A stretch of 64,000 nucleotides of DNA from Blautia luti (GCF_013304735.1 NZ_JAAITI010000007.1:81750-145749), one strand, 5' to 3'; counted from the first letter of the stretch, positions 1-8,888 are shown. Notes: a model not told the origin generated them from the letters alone. Numbers and translations are program-made.

Positions 1-204
1 AACTACCTGATCACGGTAGGTTGCCACGGTAACGCTATCTCTGTATATCATATAGGTGTAAAAGAAAAGTCTGGTCAGACGTTTTTCGGTATGTGTTTCC
101 TCAAACTCCCAGCGGTCTTTATAATTTCTTCGGATAAATTCCCGGATCATTGAAAAATCTTCCTTTTCTGCTTTCCGGTAGGCAGGTGCTTTTTTTAATA
201 ACAT
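1..204 (-). CDS. N-terminal part of an unidentified protein, cut by the window edge
   Basis: On the minus strand an open frame starts at an ATG at 204 and runs off the window after 68 codons without a stop. A good ribosome site (AGGAG) lies nine bases upstream. A second ATG at 211 is in another frame and sits too close to the site to be used. The visible part is rich in Lys, Arg, Glu and aromatic residues (it begins MLLKKAPAYRKAEKEDF) and has no signal peptide. I do not recognise the family. It is transcribed in the same direction as the two-component genes but is separated from them by a terminator. Confidence 0.55.
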   Translation of the reverse strand, partial: MLLKKAPAYRKAEKEDFSMIREFIRRNYKDRWEFEETHTEKRLTRLFFYTYMIYRDSVTVATYRDQVV

Positions 205-325
205 AGTCCATATCTCCTGTATTTTTTCATAAATAACTATCCTATACTTTAAAAGATGATCTGCAACTTAACATCAACTGTTTCTCAACAATTGTTGAAG
301 TTTATGAAAAAGTTTATATAAAATA

Positions 326-372
326 AAAAACAACGGAAGAACCTCATGAAAAATAAGGTATCCGCTGTTTTT
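326..372 (-). terminator. Terminator after the histidine kinase gene
   Basis: Imperfect inverted repeat (arms around ACAACGGA and TCCGCTGT, with an inner AACCT/AGGT pair). On the minus strand it is followed by a run of T. It lies just past the kinase stop at 404. Confidence 0.6.
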
Positions 373-403
373 GGGTTTTATGGATATGTGTAAAATATTT
401 GTT

Positions 404-1414
404 TTACAGTATAACAGTAAAACGACAGCCGCTTCCGGGAATATTTTCCACGGAAACGGTTCCCATACACAGGTTCAGGATCTGTTTTACAAGGGCAAGT
501 CCAAGACCGTTTCCCTCCTGTTTATGGGAACTGTCGCCCTGGTAAAATTTGTCAAAAATATGTTTCATGGAGTATTCACTGATCTGGGGGCCTTCGTTTT
601 CTATGGAAAAACGGATCTTTTCTCCTTCCGGCATCATCCGGATATAGATCGTACCACCACAGGGACTGAATTTGATAGCATTGGAAAGCAGATTGTCCCA
701 TACATGACAGATGAGATTTTCGTTTCCAAGATACTCCACATCCATCATGTCCACATCAAATTCAATTTCTTTTTCTGACCATTTCGGTTCCATCATAACA
801 ATGGACTGCCGGATCTGTTCATCCAGGCGGTACCAGTTCTGCCGGGTCTGGATTGCCTGGTGTTCAATTTTGGACAGAAGCAGGATATTTCCTGCCAGGT
901 GGGAAAGCCTTCTGGTATTAAGAAGGATTTTGTCGATGTACTGCTCCTGCTCTTTTGATATGGGCATGTCGCTATCCTGCAGAAGAGTTGCATAACCCTC
1001 AATGGCACTGATGGGCGTTTTAAATTCATGGGAAACATTGGAAACGAAATCTGTCTGCAGGATCTCCGTTGCTTCCAGTTCCTGGACCATCAGGTTAAAA
1101 TTGGAATAAATATCCTGGATTTCTTTCAGCTGTTTTCCGGTTTTCAGCCGGACGGAAAAGTCGCCTTCTGCGACTTGCTGCATGGCTTTTTCCAGCTTTA
1201 ATACAGGGCCGAAGTACCGGATACTGAGGAAGTTGTTGAGAACGCCCCCTGCGATCACACTGGCCAGGATGATCCATACAATGTACGGAACATCTGAAAT
1301 ATGCAGAACATCCATAACAAGCCAGGATATCAGAGATACACAGATAAGTTCCAGCATGATCATAAGGATAAAACGTATGCGGATGCTTAAATTTTCGAAA
1401 GGCTTCTTTTTCAT
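404..1414 (-). CDS. Membrane sensor histidine kinase
   Basis: A 336-residue sensor kinase. Two membrane segments lie at about residues 12-34 and 43-65 with a very short loop between, so there is little extracellular sensor and the signal may be sensed in or near the membrane. A HAMP linker follows (about 66-115). The HisKA helix carries the phosphorylated His at about 129 (SNVSHEFKTP). The ATP-binding domain has the N box (NLLSNAIKF, about 241-249) and a G box (GNGLGLALV) near the end. The start overlaps the response-regulator stop by four bases (ATGA), so the pair is translationally coupled. The signal cannot be read from the sequence; the upstream purine permease gene is on the same strand and may be part of the same transcript. 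Confidence 0.92.
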   Translation of the reverse strand: MKKKPFENLSIRIRFILMIMLELICVSLISWLVMDVLHISDVPYIVWIILASVIAGGVLNNFLSIRYFGPVLKLEKAMQQVAEGDFSVRLKTGKQLKEIQDIYSNFNLMVQELEATEILQTDFVSNVSHEFKTPISAIEGYATLLQDSDMPISKEQEQYIDKILLNTRRLSHLAGNILLLSKIEHQAIQTRQNWYRLDEQIRQSIVMMEPKWSEKEIEFDVDMMDVEYLGNENLICHVWDNLLSNAIKFSPCGGTIYIRMMPEGEKIRFSIENEGPQISEYSMKHIFDKFYQGDSSHKQEGNGLGLALVKQILNLCMGTVSVENIPGSGCRFTVIL

Positions 1415-2082
1415 GCTTTTACCACCTTATATCCAACTCCCCGGATTGTTACGATCTTAAAATCCGGATTATCCCGGAAGCGTTCCCGAAGCCTTCCGAT
1501 GTGGACATCTACCGTATGGGCATCGCTTGCGGAATCATATCCCCAGATATCATCCATAAGCTGCTGTCTGGTGAAGATTTTTCCCGGAAAGGATACCATC
1601 TTATACAAAAGCATGAACTCTTTCTGAGGAAGGACCATACTTTCCGAGGAGGTGGATACTGTCAGGGAGTCGCACTCCAGAATGGTATCGCCGATCCGTT
1701 GTTTCCGCTCATTGATCATCTGCGCTCTGCGAAGAAGGGCACCTACCCGCAAAACCAGTTCGTTGATGTTAACCGGTTTTACCATATAATCATCGGTGCC
1801 GGACAAAAATCCCATACGCATATCATCAAAAGCATCTTTGGCAGTGACCATAAGTACAGGAATGGAATCCCCGGCATCTCTGAGTGAACGGACCAGTTCA
1901 TAGCCATCCATGTTTGGCATCATAATATCCGAGATGATCAGATCATAATAATCTTTTTCCAGGGCATCCAATGCTTCCTGCCCGTCGGCAACTCCTTTTA
2001 CTGTATAACCATTTTTCAGCAGGACATGTTGGAAAAGCTGGCGGAGTTCCCGGTCATCTTCCGCAATGAGAATTTTAAACAT
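1411..2082 (-). CDS. OmpR/PhoB-type response regulator
   Basis: A 223-residue response regulator. The receiver domain has the acidic pair near residues 9-10, the phospho-acceptor Asp at about 52 (IISDIMMPNMDG) and the conserved Lys at about 102 (MVKP). The C-terminal winged-helix DNA-binding domain ends in the usual TIRGVGYKV motif of the OmpR family. A GGGATG ribosome site precedes the ATG. It lies 10 bases after the permease stop and overlaps the kinase start by four bases, so the three genes are probably one transcript. The targets are unknown; control of the linked permease is plausible but not shown. Confidence 0.93.
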   Translation of the reverse strand: MFKILIAEDDRELRQLFQHVLLKNGYTVKGVADGQEALDALEKDYYDLIISDIMMPNMDGYELVRSLRDAGDSIPVLMVTAKDAFDDMRMGFLSGTDDYMVKPVNINELVLRVGALLRRAQMINERKQRIGDTILECDSLTVSTSSESMVLPQKEFMLLYKMVSFPGKIFTRQQLMDDIWGYDSASDAHTVDVHIGRLRERFRDNPDFKIVTIRGVGYKVVKA

Positions 2083-2092
2083 TTTTACATCC

Positions 2093-3421
2093 CTATTCCT
2101 TGATCTTTTCGATATCCATGTTTTCAGGCAGAATACAGCTTAAAACAATGGATATGATAAACACAACAGCAACTACATTTTCCGCAAAAACAGACTGTAT
2201 GATAGATGGGAAGATATCCCAGATTCCGCTCTCACTTGCTGTGGTAAATCCAATTCCTACAGCAAGGGAAAGAGAAACAATGGTAATGTTCCGCTGGGAA
2301 AAACCGCAGGAAGCGATCATCTGTACACCGGAAGTCAGAATGGAACCGAACATCATAATGGTACATCCTCCCACAACAGAATCCGGAAGTGAAGCGAAAA
2401 AGTTTCCGATAGGTGGCAGCAGTCCGGCCAGGATCATACATACAGCTCCTGTCATAATGGTGAAACGGTTTACAACCTTTGTCATGGCAACCAGTCCTAC
2501 ATTCTGTGAGAAGGATGTTACCGGAGGACAGCCGAACAGGGAAGAGATCGTGGAAGCATAACCATCACAGGCAAGAGAACCTGAAATTTCTTTTCCGGTG
2601 ATCTCACGGTCCAGTCCGGAAGAAACAAGTGCGGAAGTATCGCCGATGGTCTCCGCCGCGGATACCAGGAAGATAATGCAGGTGGAAACAATGGCTCCCG
2701 CATGGAATTCCGGTTTTACAGGAAACAGATGAGGAAGGGAAATAAGTCCTCCGGATAAGATGGAACCAAGGTCGACTTTTCCCATAAAAATGGCAATGAT
2801 GTATCCGACTACCAGACCGGCAAGTACAGATAACTGTTTCAGATATCCTTTGCTGAGAACATTCCAGAGCAGACACACAGCAAGTGTAATAGTACCAAGA
2901 AGCAGGTTTTGTGCAGAGCCGAAATCTTCATTATATCCGCCGCCAAAAGATCTGGCTCCTACGGTAAACAGTGAAAAGCCGATAGAAGTTACTACAGAAG
3001 CGGCCACTACCGGTGTGATGATCTTCCGCCAGTATTTTGCAAGAAGGCCAAGGGTTCCTTCCATGATACCGCCGATCATAACCGCACCGATCACGGCAGG
3101 ATAACCGTAATTGGCCGCAACGGTACTTAAAACAGTGACAAAGGTAAAACTGACTCCCATTACAACCGGAAGTCTGGAACCGATCTTCCATATGGGGTAA
3201 AGCTGGATCAGTGTAGCGATTCCGGCCACAAACATGGCATTCTGGAGCAGAATTGCGATCTGTGCCTGGGTAAGAGCAGGCTGGGCTGAGGTTGCGATCA
3301 GTGTGATCGGTGTCAGGTTTGAGACAAACATGGCAAGGATGTGCTGAAGCCCAAACGGGATCGCCTTGGCAATGGGGACGGTTCCGTCCAGCTTGTAAAT
3401 GTTGTTGATGCTGCTTTGCAT
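2093..3421 (-). CDS. NCS2-family purine (xanthine/urate type) permease
   Basis: A 442-residue polytopic membrane protein of the nucleobase:cation symporter-2 family, expected to import a purine such as xanthine or urate with a cation. The family signature lies in the second half: an SAAETIGDTSALV stretch, then SFSQNVGLVAMTKVVNRF. The QNVG form of that motif is more common in xanthine/urate carriers than in uracil carriers; substrate choice is inference. A ribosome site (AAGGGAGAA) precedes the ATG. No recognisable purine riboswitch lies in the roughly 260 bases upstream. It is the first gene of a likely operon with the response regulator and kinase. Confidence 0.88.
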   Translation of the reverse strand: MQSSINNIYKLDGTVPIAKAIPFGLQHILAMFVSNLTPITLIATSAQPALTQAQIAILLQNAMFVAGIATLIQLYPIWKIGSRLPVVMGVSFTFVTVLSTVAANYGYPAVIGAVMIGGIMEGTLGLLAKYWRKIITPVVAASVVTSIGFSLFTVGARSFGGGYNEDFGSAQNLLLGTITLAVCLLWNVLSKGYLKQLSVLAGLVVGYIIAIFMGKVDLGSILSGGLISLPHLFPVKPEFHAGAIVSTCIIFLVSAAETIGDTSALVSSGLDREITGKEISGSLACDGYASTISSLFGCPPVTSFSQNVGLVAMTKVVNRFTIMTGAVCMILAGLLPPIGNFFASLPDSVVGGCTIMMFGSILTSGVQMIASCGFSQRNITIVSLSLAVGIGFTTASESGIWDIFPSIIQSVFAENVVAVVFIISIVLSCILPENMDIEKIKE

Positions 3422-3465
3422 TCTTTTAAATTCTCCCTTCTATTATAAGAAAAAGTTACGGAACA

Positions 3466-3474
3466 ATCATAACA
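3466..3474 (-). promoter_or_regulatory. Possible extended -10 promoter for the permease operon
   Basis: On the minus strand TGT-TATGAT fits an extended -10 element about 45 bases before the permease start. No good -35 accompanies it. Confidence 0.35.
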
Positions 3475-3577
3475 CAGGTTTGTTGCGGAAACCAGACGGA
3501 TTTTGATGAATAAATGTAATAATAGATGAAATATATCGACTTATGAATATTTATGCACGAAAAAAAGAAATACCCTC

Positions 3578-3606
3578 TTGCATTTTCGGAACTTTTACTG
3601 TAGAAT
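3578..3606 (+). promoter_or_regulatory. Promoter of the citrate synthase gene
   Basis: TTGCAT at 3578-3583 and TAGAAT at 3601-3606 are separated by exactly 17 bases, a good sigma-A promoter. Transcription would start near 3613, leaving a leader of about 110 bases before the coding start. Confidence 0.6.
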
Positions 3607-3642
3607 TATTAACCAGGTAAACACAAATGTATGCCATACCCG

Positions 3643-3690
3643 AACACTGATTACGAAGATGTAACCAATCTTAACTGTATCAGTGTTTTT
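3643..3690 (+). terminator. Hairpin with T-run in the citrate synthase leader (possible attenuator)
   Basis: AACACTGAT at 3643-3651 pairs perfectly with ATCAGTGTT at 3679-3687, followed directly by more T residues. It sits between the promoter and the coding start, so it would stop transcription before the gene unless relieved. The loop contains a second short pairing (AAGAT with ATCTT). Confidence 0.5.
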
Positions 3691-3721
3691 TAATATACAA
3701 TGGGGAAATGAGGAAAAGATT

Positions 3722-5104
3722 ATGGAAAAAAAGCATGAAATGATGAGTCTGGAAGACTCCGAACAGCTGAAAGGCAGAATGAAATTCTTTGAGCAGGAGC
3801 TGATGAAGCATCATCACATCGATCCCAATCTCTACGTGGAATACGATGTAAAAAGAGGTCTTCGTGATTCCGCAGGTAAAGGTGTTCTCACAGGCCTTAC
3901 CGAGATTTCTGATGTTACCGGCTACAAGCTGGTCAATGGCAGACGTATTCCGGCGGACGGTGAACTGTATTATCAGGGAATTAATGTACAGGACATTGTA
4001 AATGGCCTGAAGGACAGACGTTTTGGCTTTGAGGAGACAATTTATCTTCTGATCTTTGGTAAACTTCCAAGTAAGGAAGAACTTTCCAGATTTCTGGAAC
4101 TTCTTTCCGATATGGAAGATCTGGGAGGACGTTTTGTCCGTGACGTTGTCATGAAAGGAACCAATGCCAATATTATGAATGCCATGGAGCGCTGCGTTCT
4201 TGCTCTCTATACATATGACGATAACCCGGAAGATATTTCCGTAGAAAATGTACTCCGCCAGTCTCTGGAACTGATCGCCAAGCTTCCTGAAATTGCGGTT
4301 TACTCCTATCACGCATATCGTCATTTCCGTAAAGACGAGACGCTCTTTATCCGTAATCCGCAGAAGGGACTTTCTCTTGCCGAGAATATTCTTCTGATGC
4401 TTCGTCCGGATGGCAAGTATACAGAGCTTGAGGCCAAGGTTCTTGATATTGCACTTGTCCTTCATGCAGAGCATGGTGGTGGTAACAACTCTACCTTTAC
4501 CACACATGTAGTAACTTCTTCCGGAACAGACAGCTACTCTTCCACTTCTGCTTCCATTGGATCACTGAAAGGACCGCGCCATGGTGGTGCCAACCTGAAA
4601 GTCCAGAACATGTTCACAGATCTAAAAGCCAATGTAAAAGACTGGGAAAGTGAAGAAGAGATCACAGCATATCTCCAGAAGATCCTGAATAAAGAAGCAT
4701 TTGACCATGCAGGTCTGATCTATGGTATGGGACATGCAGTTTATACACTCTCCGATCCGCGAGAAGTGATCCTGAAGCGTTTTGCACAGGCTCTCGCAGA
4801 GGAGAAAGGTATGACAGAGGAATTCAAGCTCTACGATAAAGTTGAGAGCATTGCCGGCAAGCTGATCATGGAACACAGAAAGCTGTTTAAGAATGTCTGT
4901 GCAAACGTGGACTTCTACAGTGGATTTGTTTATACCATGCTTGGTATCCCGGAAGAACTCTTCACTCCGATCTTTGCCATTGCACGTATGCCGGGCTGGA
5001 GCGCACATCGTCTGGAAGAGTTGATCAGTGCCAACAAGATCATTCGTCCTGCTTACAAATATGTGGGACATCATACAGATTTTGTACCGTTTGATGAGAG
5101 ATAA
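3722..5104 (+). CDS. gltA: Citrate synthase
   Basis: A 460-residue citrate synthase, which condenses acetyl-CoA and oxaloacetate to citrate. In an anaerobe of this type that usually feeds 2-oxoglutarate and glutamate synthesis. Active-site landmarks include the first His region (VLHAEHGGGNNSTFT), the GPRHGGAN segment, the second His region (GMGHAVYTLSDPR) and a C-terminal MPGWSAHRLEE segment. The frame is open further upstream to 3683, but the ATG at 3722 has the ribosome site (GAGGA) at proper distance, and the longer frame would run through the leader hairpin. It stands alone on the plus strand with its own promoter, leader hairpin and terminators. Confidence 0.93.
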   Translation: MEKKHEMMSLEDSEQLKGRMKFFEQELMKHHHIDPNLYVEYDVKRGLRDSAGKGVLTGLTEISDVTGYKLVNGRRIPADGELYYQGINVQDIVNGLKDRRFGFEETIYLLIFGKLPSKEELSRFLELLSDMEDLGGRFVRDVVMKGTNANIMNAMERCVLALYTYDDNPEDISVENVLRQSLELIAKLPEIAVYSYHAYRHFRKDETLFIRNPQKGLSLAENILLMLRPDGKYTELEAKVLDIALVLHAEHGGGNNSTFTTHVVTSSGTDSYSSTSASIGSLKGPRHGGANLKVQNMFTDLKANVKDWESEEEITAYLQKILNKEAFDHAGLIYGMGHAVYTLSDPREVILKRFAQALAEEKGMTEEFKLYDKVESIAGKLIMEHRKLFKNVCANVDFYSGFVYTMLGIPEELFTPIFAIARMPGWSAHRLEELISANKIIRPAYKYVGHHTDFVPFDER

Positions 5105-5117
5105 ATAAAAAAATGAT

Positions 5118-5171
5118 AAAAGCAGTGGAGATTTCTGTCTTATTTAAGGTGGAAAGCTCTGCTGTTTTTTG
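5118..5171 (+). terminator. Terminator after citrate synthase
   Basis: Imperfect stem (AGCAG with CTGCT, plus inner pairing) ending in a run of six T about 15-65 bases after the stop codon. Confidence 0.5.
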
Positions 5172-5274
5172 TTCTCTTGATTTACAGAAAAGCAGGATCA
5201 TAACTTTACATAATATATTTTATGTAAAGTAAATGTTTGGATCGTTTTTATAAATTATTTTTATAAATTTCTAC

Positions 5275-5320
5275 AAAAAAACAAGGCTTTCCGCGTAAGA
5301 CCGGATTGCCTTGTTTTTTT
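5275..5320. terminator. Bidirectional terminator between two convergent genes
   Basis: AAAAAACAAGGC pairs with GCCTTGTTTTTT, giving T-runs on both strands. It serves both citrate synthase (plus) and the GH13 gene (minus). Confidence 0.8.
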
Positions 5321-5348
5321 TATGGAATGTTCGTTTATTATTTATTTC

Positions 5349-7100
5349 CTATCGAAAGCTCTTCAGCCAGTTCACCAGGGAATCATGCCAGATGTTATCG
5401 TATACCGTCTTTTTCATCTGGTCATCTACAGAGCCGTTTCCTGCCATTTTTGCAAGGATGGCAGCCTGAAGTTCGCCTACGGTCATCTCTTCCGGTGTTT
5501 TGTTTGGATTCGGGGTAACAGTTTCGGCTGTTTCCTGTGAGCTGGAAGGTTCTGTTTCCGGAGTGGACGAAACATCTGATGGGTTTGCTGTATCGTCAGA
5601 ATCTTTATCTGTATTTGCGGCTGTTGAAGCCTCTGCTTCCTGAGCAGTTTCTGCTACAGTGCCATTTTCGTCCGCCGGCTTCTCTTCTGTCTCAGATGCA
5701 GTATTTTCTTCTTTTGCTGCAGCCGTTTCCGGAACTTCAACCTGTACTGGCTTGTATTCCGGCATATCTCCTGCAGGAAGCCAGATCTCACCGCTGTTTG
5801 CTGCAACACGAACGCGGATACGTCCACCCTGTGCGGAAACTTTCTGTCCGGTAAGTGCACCTACGTATTCCGGTGCGCTTCCTGTTGGAAGATTCATCTC
5901 TGCGTCGCTGTCATCGTTATTTACGGTAACGATCACGCGCATACCCTCCAGATCTCTTGCAAAAGCAAACTGACGGTTTGTAAGAGCCAGTTCTGCGTAG
6001 GAACCGTAGCTTAATGCAGGAGTTCCCTGGCGTACTTTTCCGAGAGCTGCGATCAGAGCAGTACAGGGGTTCTTTGTTGTGGCTTCTTTGTAATCTTCAA
6101 GATCAAGTGCCGGACGTAAGCTTGCATCGGAAAATTTCTCTTTTTTTCCTTCGATCCCGAATTCAGATCCATAATAGATGCTTGGAACGCCAGGTAAAGT
6201 ATAAAGAAGTACGTGTACCGGGGCAAAATGTGCCTTGTTCTGTAATTTGGTATGGATCCTCTCCACATCATGGTTGTCCACAAAATTGTAAAGATCCAGA
6301 TCTCCCATATTCTGGAGATATTTTACTGTGTGGGCAATTTCAAAATAGTTGTGGTCATTATGACCGCTGTAAAGGGCTTTGTGAAGGGCATAGTTGGTTA
6401 CACTGTGAAGTGTCTGACCGTTTACCCAGCGGCTGTAGTCTCCGTGGATTACCTCTCCCATCAGCCAGAAATCTTTTTTAACTTCATCGGCTGTGTGGCG
6501 GAGAATACGCATGAAATCAAAATCCAGAACATCGGCGGCATCCAGGCGGATTCCGTCAATATCAAACTCGGAAACCCAGAAACGGATTACATCGCAGATA
6601 TAGTTCTGTACTTCCGGGTTGCGCTGGTTCAGTTTTACCAGAAGGTTGTATCCGCCCCAGTTTTCATAAGAAAAACCATCATTATATTCGGTATTTCCGC
6701 CGAAATTTACATTACAGTACCAGTTTACATATGGGGAATGCTCGCGGTTTTTCTGGATATCTTTAAAAGCAAAGAAATCGCGGCCTGTATGATTGAATAC
6801 ACCGTCGAAGATAACACGGATGCCCTTTTCGTGGCAGGCCTTTACAAAATTGGTGAGATCTTCGTTTGTTCCAAGACGGGAGTCCAGTTTTTTGTAATCG
6901 GTTGTCTCATAGCCATGTCCTACACTTTCAAAAAGCGGACCTATATATAAGGCAGTACATCCGATTTCCTTGATGTGGTCGATCCACGGCAGCAGTGTGT
7001 TCAGTCGATGTACAGGAGTTCCGTAATCGTTTTCTTTCGGAGCGCCTGTAAGTCCAAGTGGATAAATATGGTAGAAGATTGCTTCGTTGTACCAGCTCAT
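5349..7100 (-). CDS. Cytoplasmic GH13 alpha-amylase-family enzyme with acidic tail
   Basis: A 583-residue glycoside hydrolase of family 13, acting on alpha-glucans or maltodextrins. The catalytic barrel shows the four usual regions: DGVFNH (99-104), GIRLDAAD with nucleophile Asp187, LMGEV with acid/base Glu216, and FVDNHD with Asp278. There is no signal peptide, so it should act inside the cell on imported oligosaccharides. After the C-terminal beta domain (to about 455) comes an 80-residue linker rich in Glu, Thr, Ala, Ser and Pro (about 456-537), then a small helical segment (about 538-583, starting MTVGELQAAILAKMAG). That tail is unusual for a cytoplasmic enzyme. The start has an AGAGGTG ribosome site. 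The exact specificity is not readable from sequence. Confidence 0.9.
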   Translation of the reverse strand: MSWYNEAIFYHIYPLGLTGAPKENDYGTPVHRLNTLLPWIDHIKEIGCTALYIGPLFESVGHGYETTDYKKLDSRLGTNEDLTNFVKACHEKGIRVIFDGVFNHTGRDFFAFKDIQKNREHSPYVNWYCNVNFGGNTEYNDGFSYENWGGYNLLVKLNQRNPEVQNYICDVIRFWVSEFDIDGIRLDAADVLDFDFMRILRHTADEVKKDFWLMGEVIHGDYSRWVNGQTLHSVTNYALHKALYSGHNDHNYFEIAHTVKYLQNMGDLDLYNFVDNHDVERIHTKLQNKAHFAPVHVLLYTLPGVPSIYYGSEFGIEGKKEKFSDASLRPALDLEDYKEATTKNPCTALIAALGKVRQGTPALSYGSYAELALTNRQFAFARDLEGMRVIVTVNNDDSDAEMNLPTGSAPEYVGALTGQKVSAQGGRIRVRVAANSGEIWLPAGDMPEYKPVQVEVPETAAAKEENTASETEEKPADENGTVAETAQEAEASTAANTDKDSDDTANPSDVSSTPETEPSSSQETAETVTPNPNKTPEEMTVGELQAAILAKMAGNGSVDDQMKKTVYDNIWHDSLVNWLKSFR

Positions 7101-7228
7101 AATATTACACCTCTGTTCTAAAAATTTGCAATTTCCTGATAATTAGAGAAATTACACAAATATCTTCTTTATAATACCAGATTATCATCATATAATCCAG
7201 AATAAATTAGTCAGTTTTTCAGCAGAAA

Positions 7229-7254
7229 ATCCGGCAGATTGTCAACTGCCGGAT
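7229..7254 (-). terminator. Strong hairpin after the small gene at 7311
   Basis: Perfect nine-base stem (ATCCGGCAG with CTGCCGGAT) followed on the minus strand by TTTTCTG. It lies 57 bases past the stop of the 76-residue gene. Confidence 0.55.
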
Positions 7255-7310
7255 CTTAAGCGGATCAGATAAGTCTCCCGGAAGGGACAGATATCCGATC
7301 AACAGAATGT

Positions 7311-7541
7311 TTATTCATCAAACTCCGCGGTAACGATAAAGCCACGTGGTGTATGTTCAATGCTTTTGATGATCCCCTCTTTGGATTTGATGCGGTCTGC
7401 GTTTCTGTAGCAGCCGGACATGGCTACGGCAGGTTCGATGATGTAGCTGTAGTTTGTGGCAGAGAGAAATTCGGAGATTTTTACCTTATCTCCTACCTGG
7501 ATCAGCCCCTGTCTTTCCATTTTAAATTTTTCTTCTCGCAT
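7311..7541 (-). CDS. Small conserved-looking protein, function unknown
   Basis: A 76-residue protein starting MREEKFKMERQG. The ATG at 7541 has a good ribosome site (AGAAGG, seven bases away), better than the internal ATG seven codons later. The sequence is a compact beta-rich pattern (LIQVGDKVKISEF near the start, then GIIKSIEHTPRGFIVTAEFDE), reminiscent of small SH3/KOW-like barrels, but I cannot name a family. No membrane segment or signal peptide. It is flanked by its own terminator and stands alone. Confidence 0.65.
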   Translation of the reverse strand: MREEKFKMERQGLIQVGDKVKISEFLSATNYSYIIEPAVAMSGCYRNADRIKSKEGIIKSIEHTPRGFIVTAEFDE

Positions 7542-7655
7542 AAATATGCCTTCTTTCTGTATGAATATGCAGCATGAATATATCTGCAGATAATATTATA
7601 CATGTAACCGAATCAAAGAGTCCCCTGCGAGTTGCGAATATCCGCCTGGCGGACT

Positions 7656-8888
7656 TTAAGAACCGGAGGGAATCCGTACCAGAAGTTTCTGTCCATCTTT
7701 TTCTACCACGGTAAGGATTGGGATATGTTTTTTTCGCAGTGCATGGACGAGTGGGTACAGAGAAAACATGGCATTGTCCGCAAAAACTGCTTCCGGCTTA
7801 TATCTGAGGATTTCCTTCATCTGGATTTTTATATGGCTTTTCCATTCTGTTTTTTCCATGGAAAGCTCTCCATAGATCCCGTTTAATGTTAATTCCGGAA
7901 GCTGAGGAACCGGCAGATGCACGATCCTGGCAGAAGAAAGATCCGGAAGATTTTGAAGCAGCATGTCTGTCTCTTCATTTCCACCAAGGCTCACGATCAC
8001 AGCTTCTTCATGAAACGCGGCAAGACTGCTCCGGCAGGCGAGAATGGAATCCTCAAGGGTTCCGCATGTCATGAGAAAACCGCCTTTGTGGCAGAAGATC
8101 GCACTTTCAAGGCCGGTTACCGAAGCCAGCTCCTCTCCTTCCAGGCCCAGCCAGGAAGAAGGAAAGCTGCATTTATAATTCATGGAATATTCTTTTTTCT
8201 GTGGCTGGATACAATAGCCGCCCCGGTTGGATGGAAAGATCACAAAAGCGATATTGGTTTCGGAAAGGCGCTTCTGGCAGGGAATAAATTCCGGAAGTAC
8301 CAGGATATTGGTATTTTCTGCCGGAGTTTCACCGGAAGCCAGGGCTTCGGTGTGTTCTGCAAGAACTTCTTCCACTCGTCTGTCCGCACGCTCATTTCCA
8401 AGGTAACGCTCAAATTTATTTTCCAGGATCATGCCGGCGACACTGACTGCCTGGAAAAATGCCTCGTCATTGCTGCCTTTGGAATCCCATCCAGGATTAA
8501 AATTGCCGATGAGCGTGGCAAGTTCGTTTTTTTCACCGGTATTGTCATTGATATCCAATGGCTGGACAAAGGATTCATCGAATTTCTGTGCCAGCTCCTC
8601 ACCGAGGATTTCCGGCCCGAGTTTTTCCCAGAGAAGACCAAATGCCGCATAGGGAACGCCGTTGTCACGGATACGGCTGTCTTTCTGGTGGTGGTCATAC
8701 TGCCCTCTTCCAATATCAAAAACAAGACCTTCATAATTTTCCGGAACAATGTTTCCACGTGCGATGGTGATCTCAGGATTCAGATATAAAAGCAGTGCGG
8801 CAGAAAAAACATCGTCTGCATGAAATTTTCCGCTGTGGGTAAATGCGGATGCATTTTTCTGTTTAATTTTTTCCAGTAAATGATTCAT
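7656..8888 (-). CDS. MYG1-family DHH-like hydrolase with extra C-terminal domain
   Basis: A 410-residue protein. Residues 1 to about 285 match the MYG1 (UPF0160) family of metal-dependent phosphoesterase-like proteins: THSGKFHADDVFSAALL near residue 17 and FDIGRGQYDHHQ near 57-68 supply the His and Asp metal ligands. In eukaryotes members act on RNA; bacterial roles are poorly known. Most relatives end near 290-330 residues. Here about 120 more residues form what looks like a Rossmann-type fold (EEAVIVSLGGNEETDML, then KPEAVFADNAMFSLYPLVHALRKKHIPILTVVE). The start has an AGGAG site eight bases upstream. The gene stands alone. The extra domain is not recognised. Confidence 0.8.
   Translation of the reverse strand: MNHLLEKIKQKNASAFTHSGKFHADDVFSAALLLYLNPEITIARGNIVPENYEGLVFDIGRGQYDHHQKDSRIRDNGVPYAAFGLLWEKLGPEILGEELAQKFDESFVQPLDINDNTGEKNELATLIGNFNPGWDSKGSNDEAFFQAVSVAGMILENKFERYLGNERADRRVEEVLAEHTEALASGETPAENTNILVLPEFIPCQKRLSETNIAFVIFPSNRGGYCIQPQKKEYSMNYKCSFPSSWLGLEGEELASVTGLESAIFCHKGGFLMTCGTLEDSILACRSSLAAFHEEAVIVSLGGNEETDMLLQNLPDLSSARIVHLPVPQLPELTLNGIYGELSMEKTEWKSHIKIQMKEILRYKPEAVFADNAMFSLYPLVHALRKKHIPILTVVEKDGQKLLVRIPSGS

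Noticed and set aside
3422..3560. Possible purine riboswitch in front of the purine permease
   Set aside because: The conserved purine-riboswitch loops and P1 stem could not be found on the minus strand; only promoter-like and hairpin-free sequence is present.
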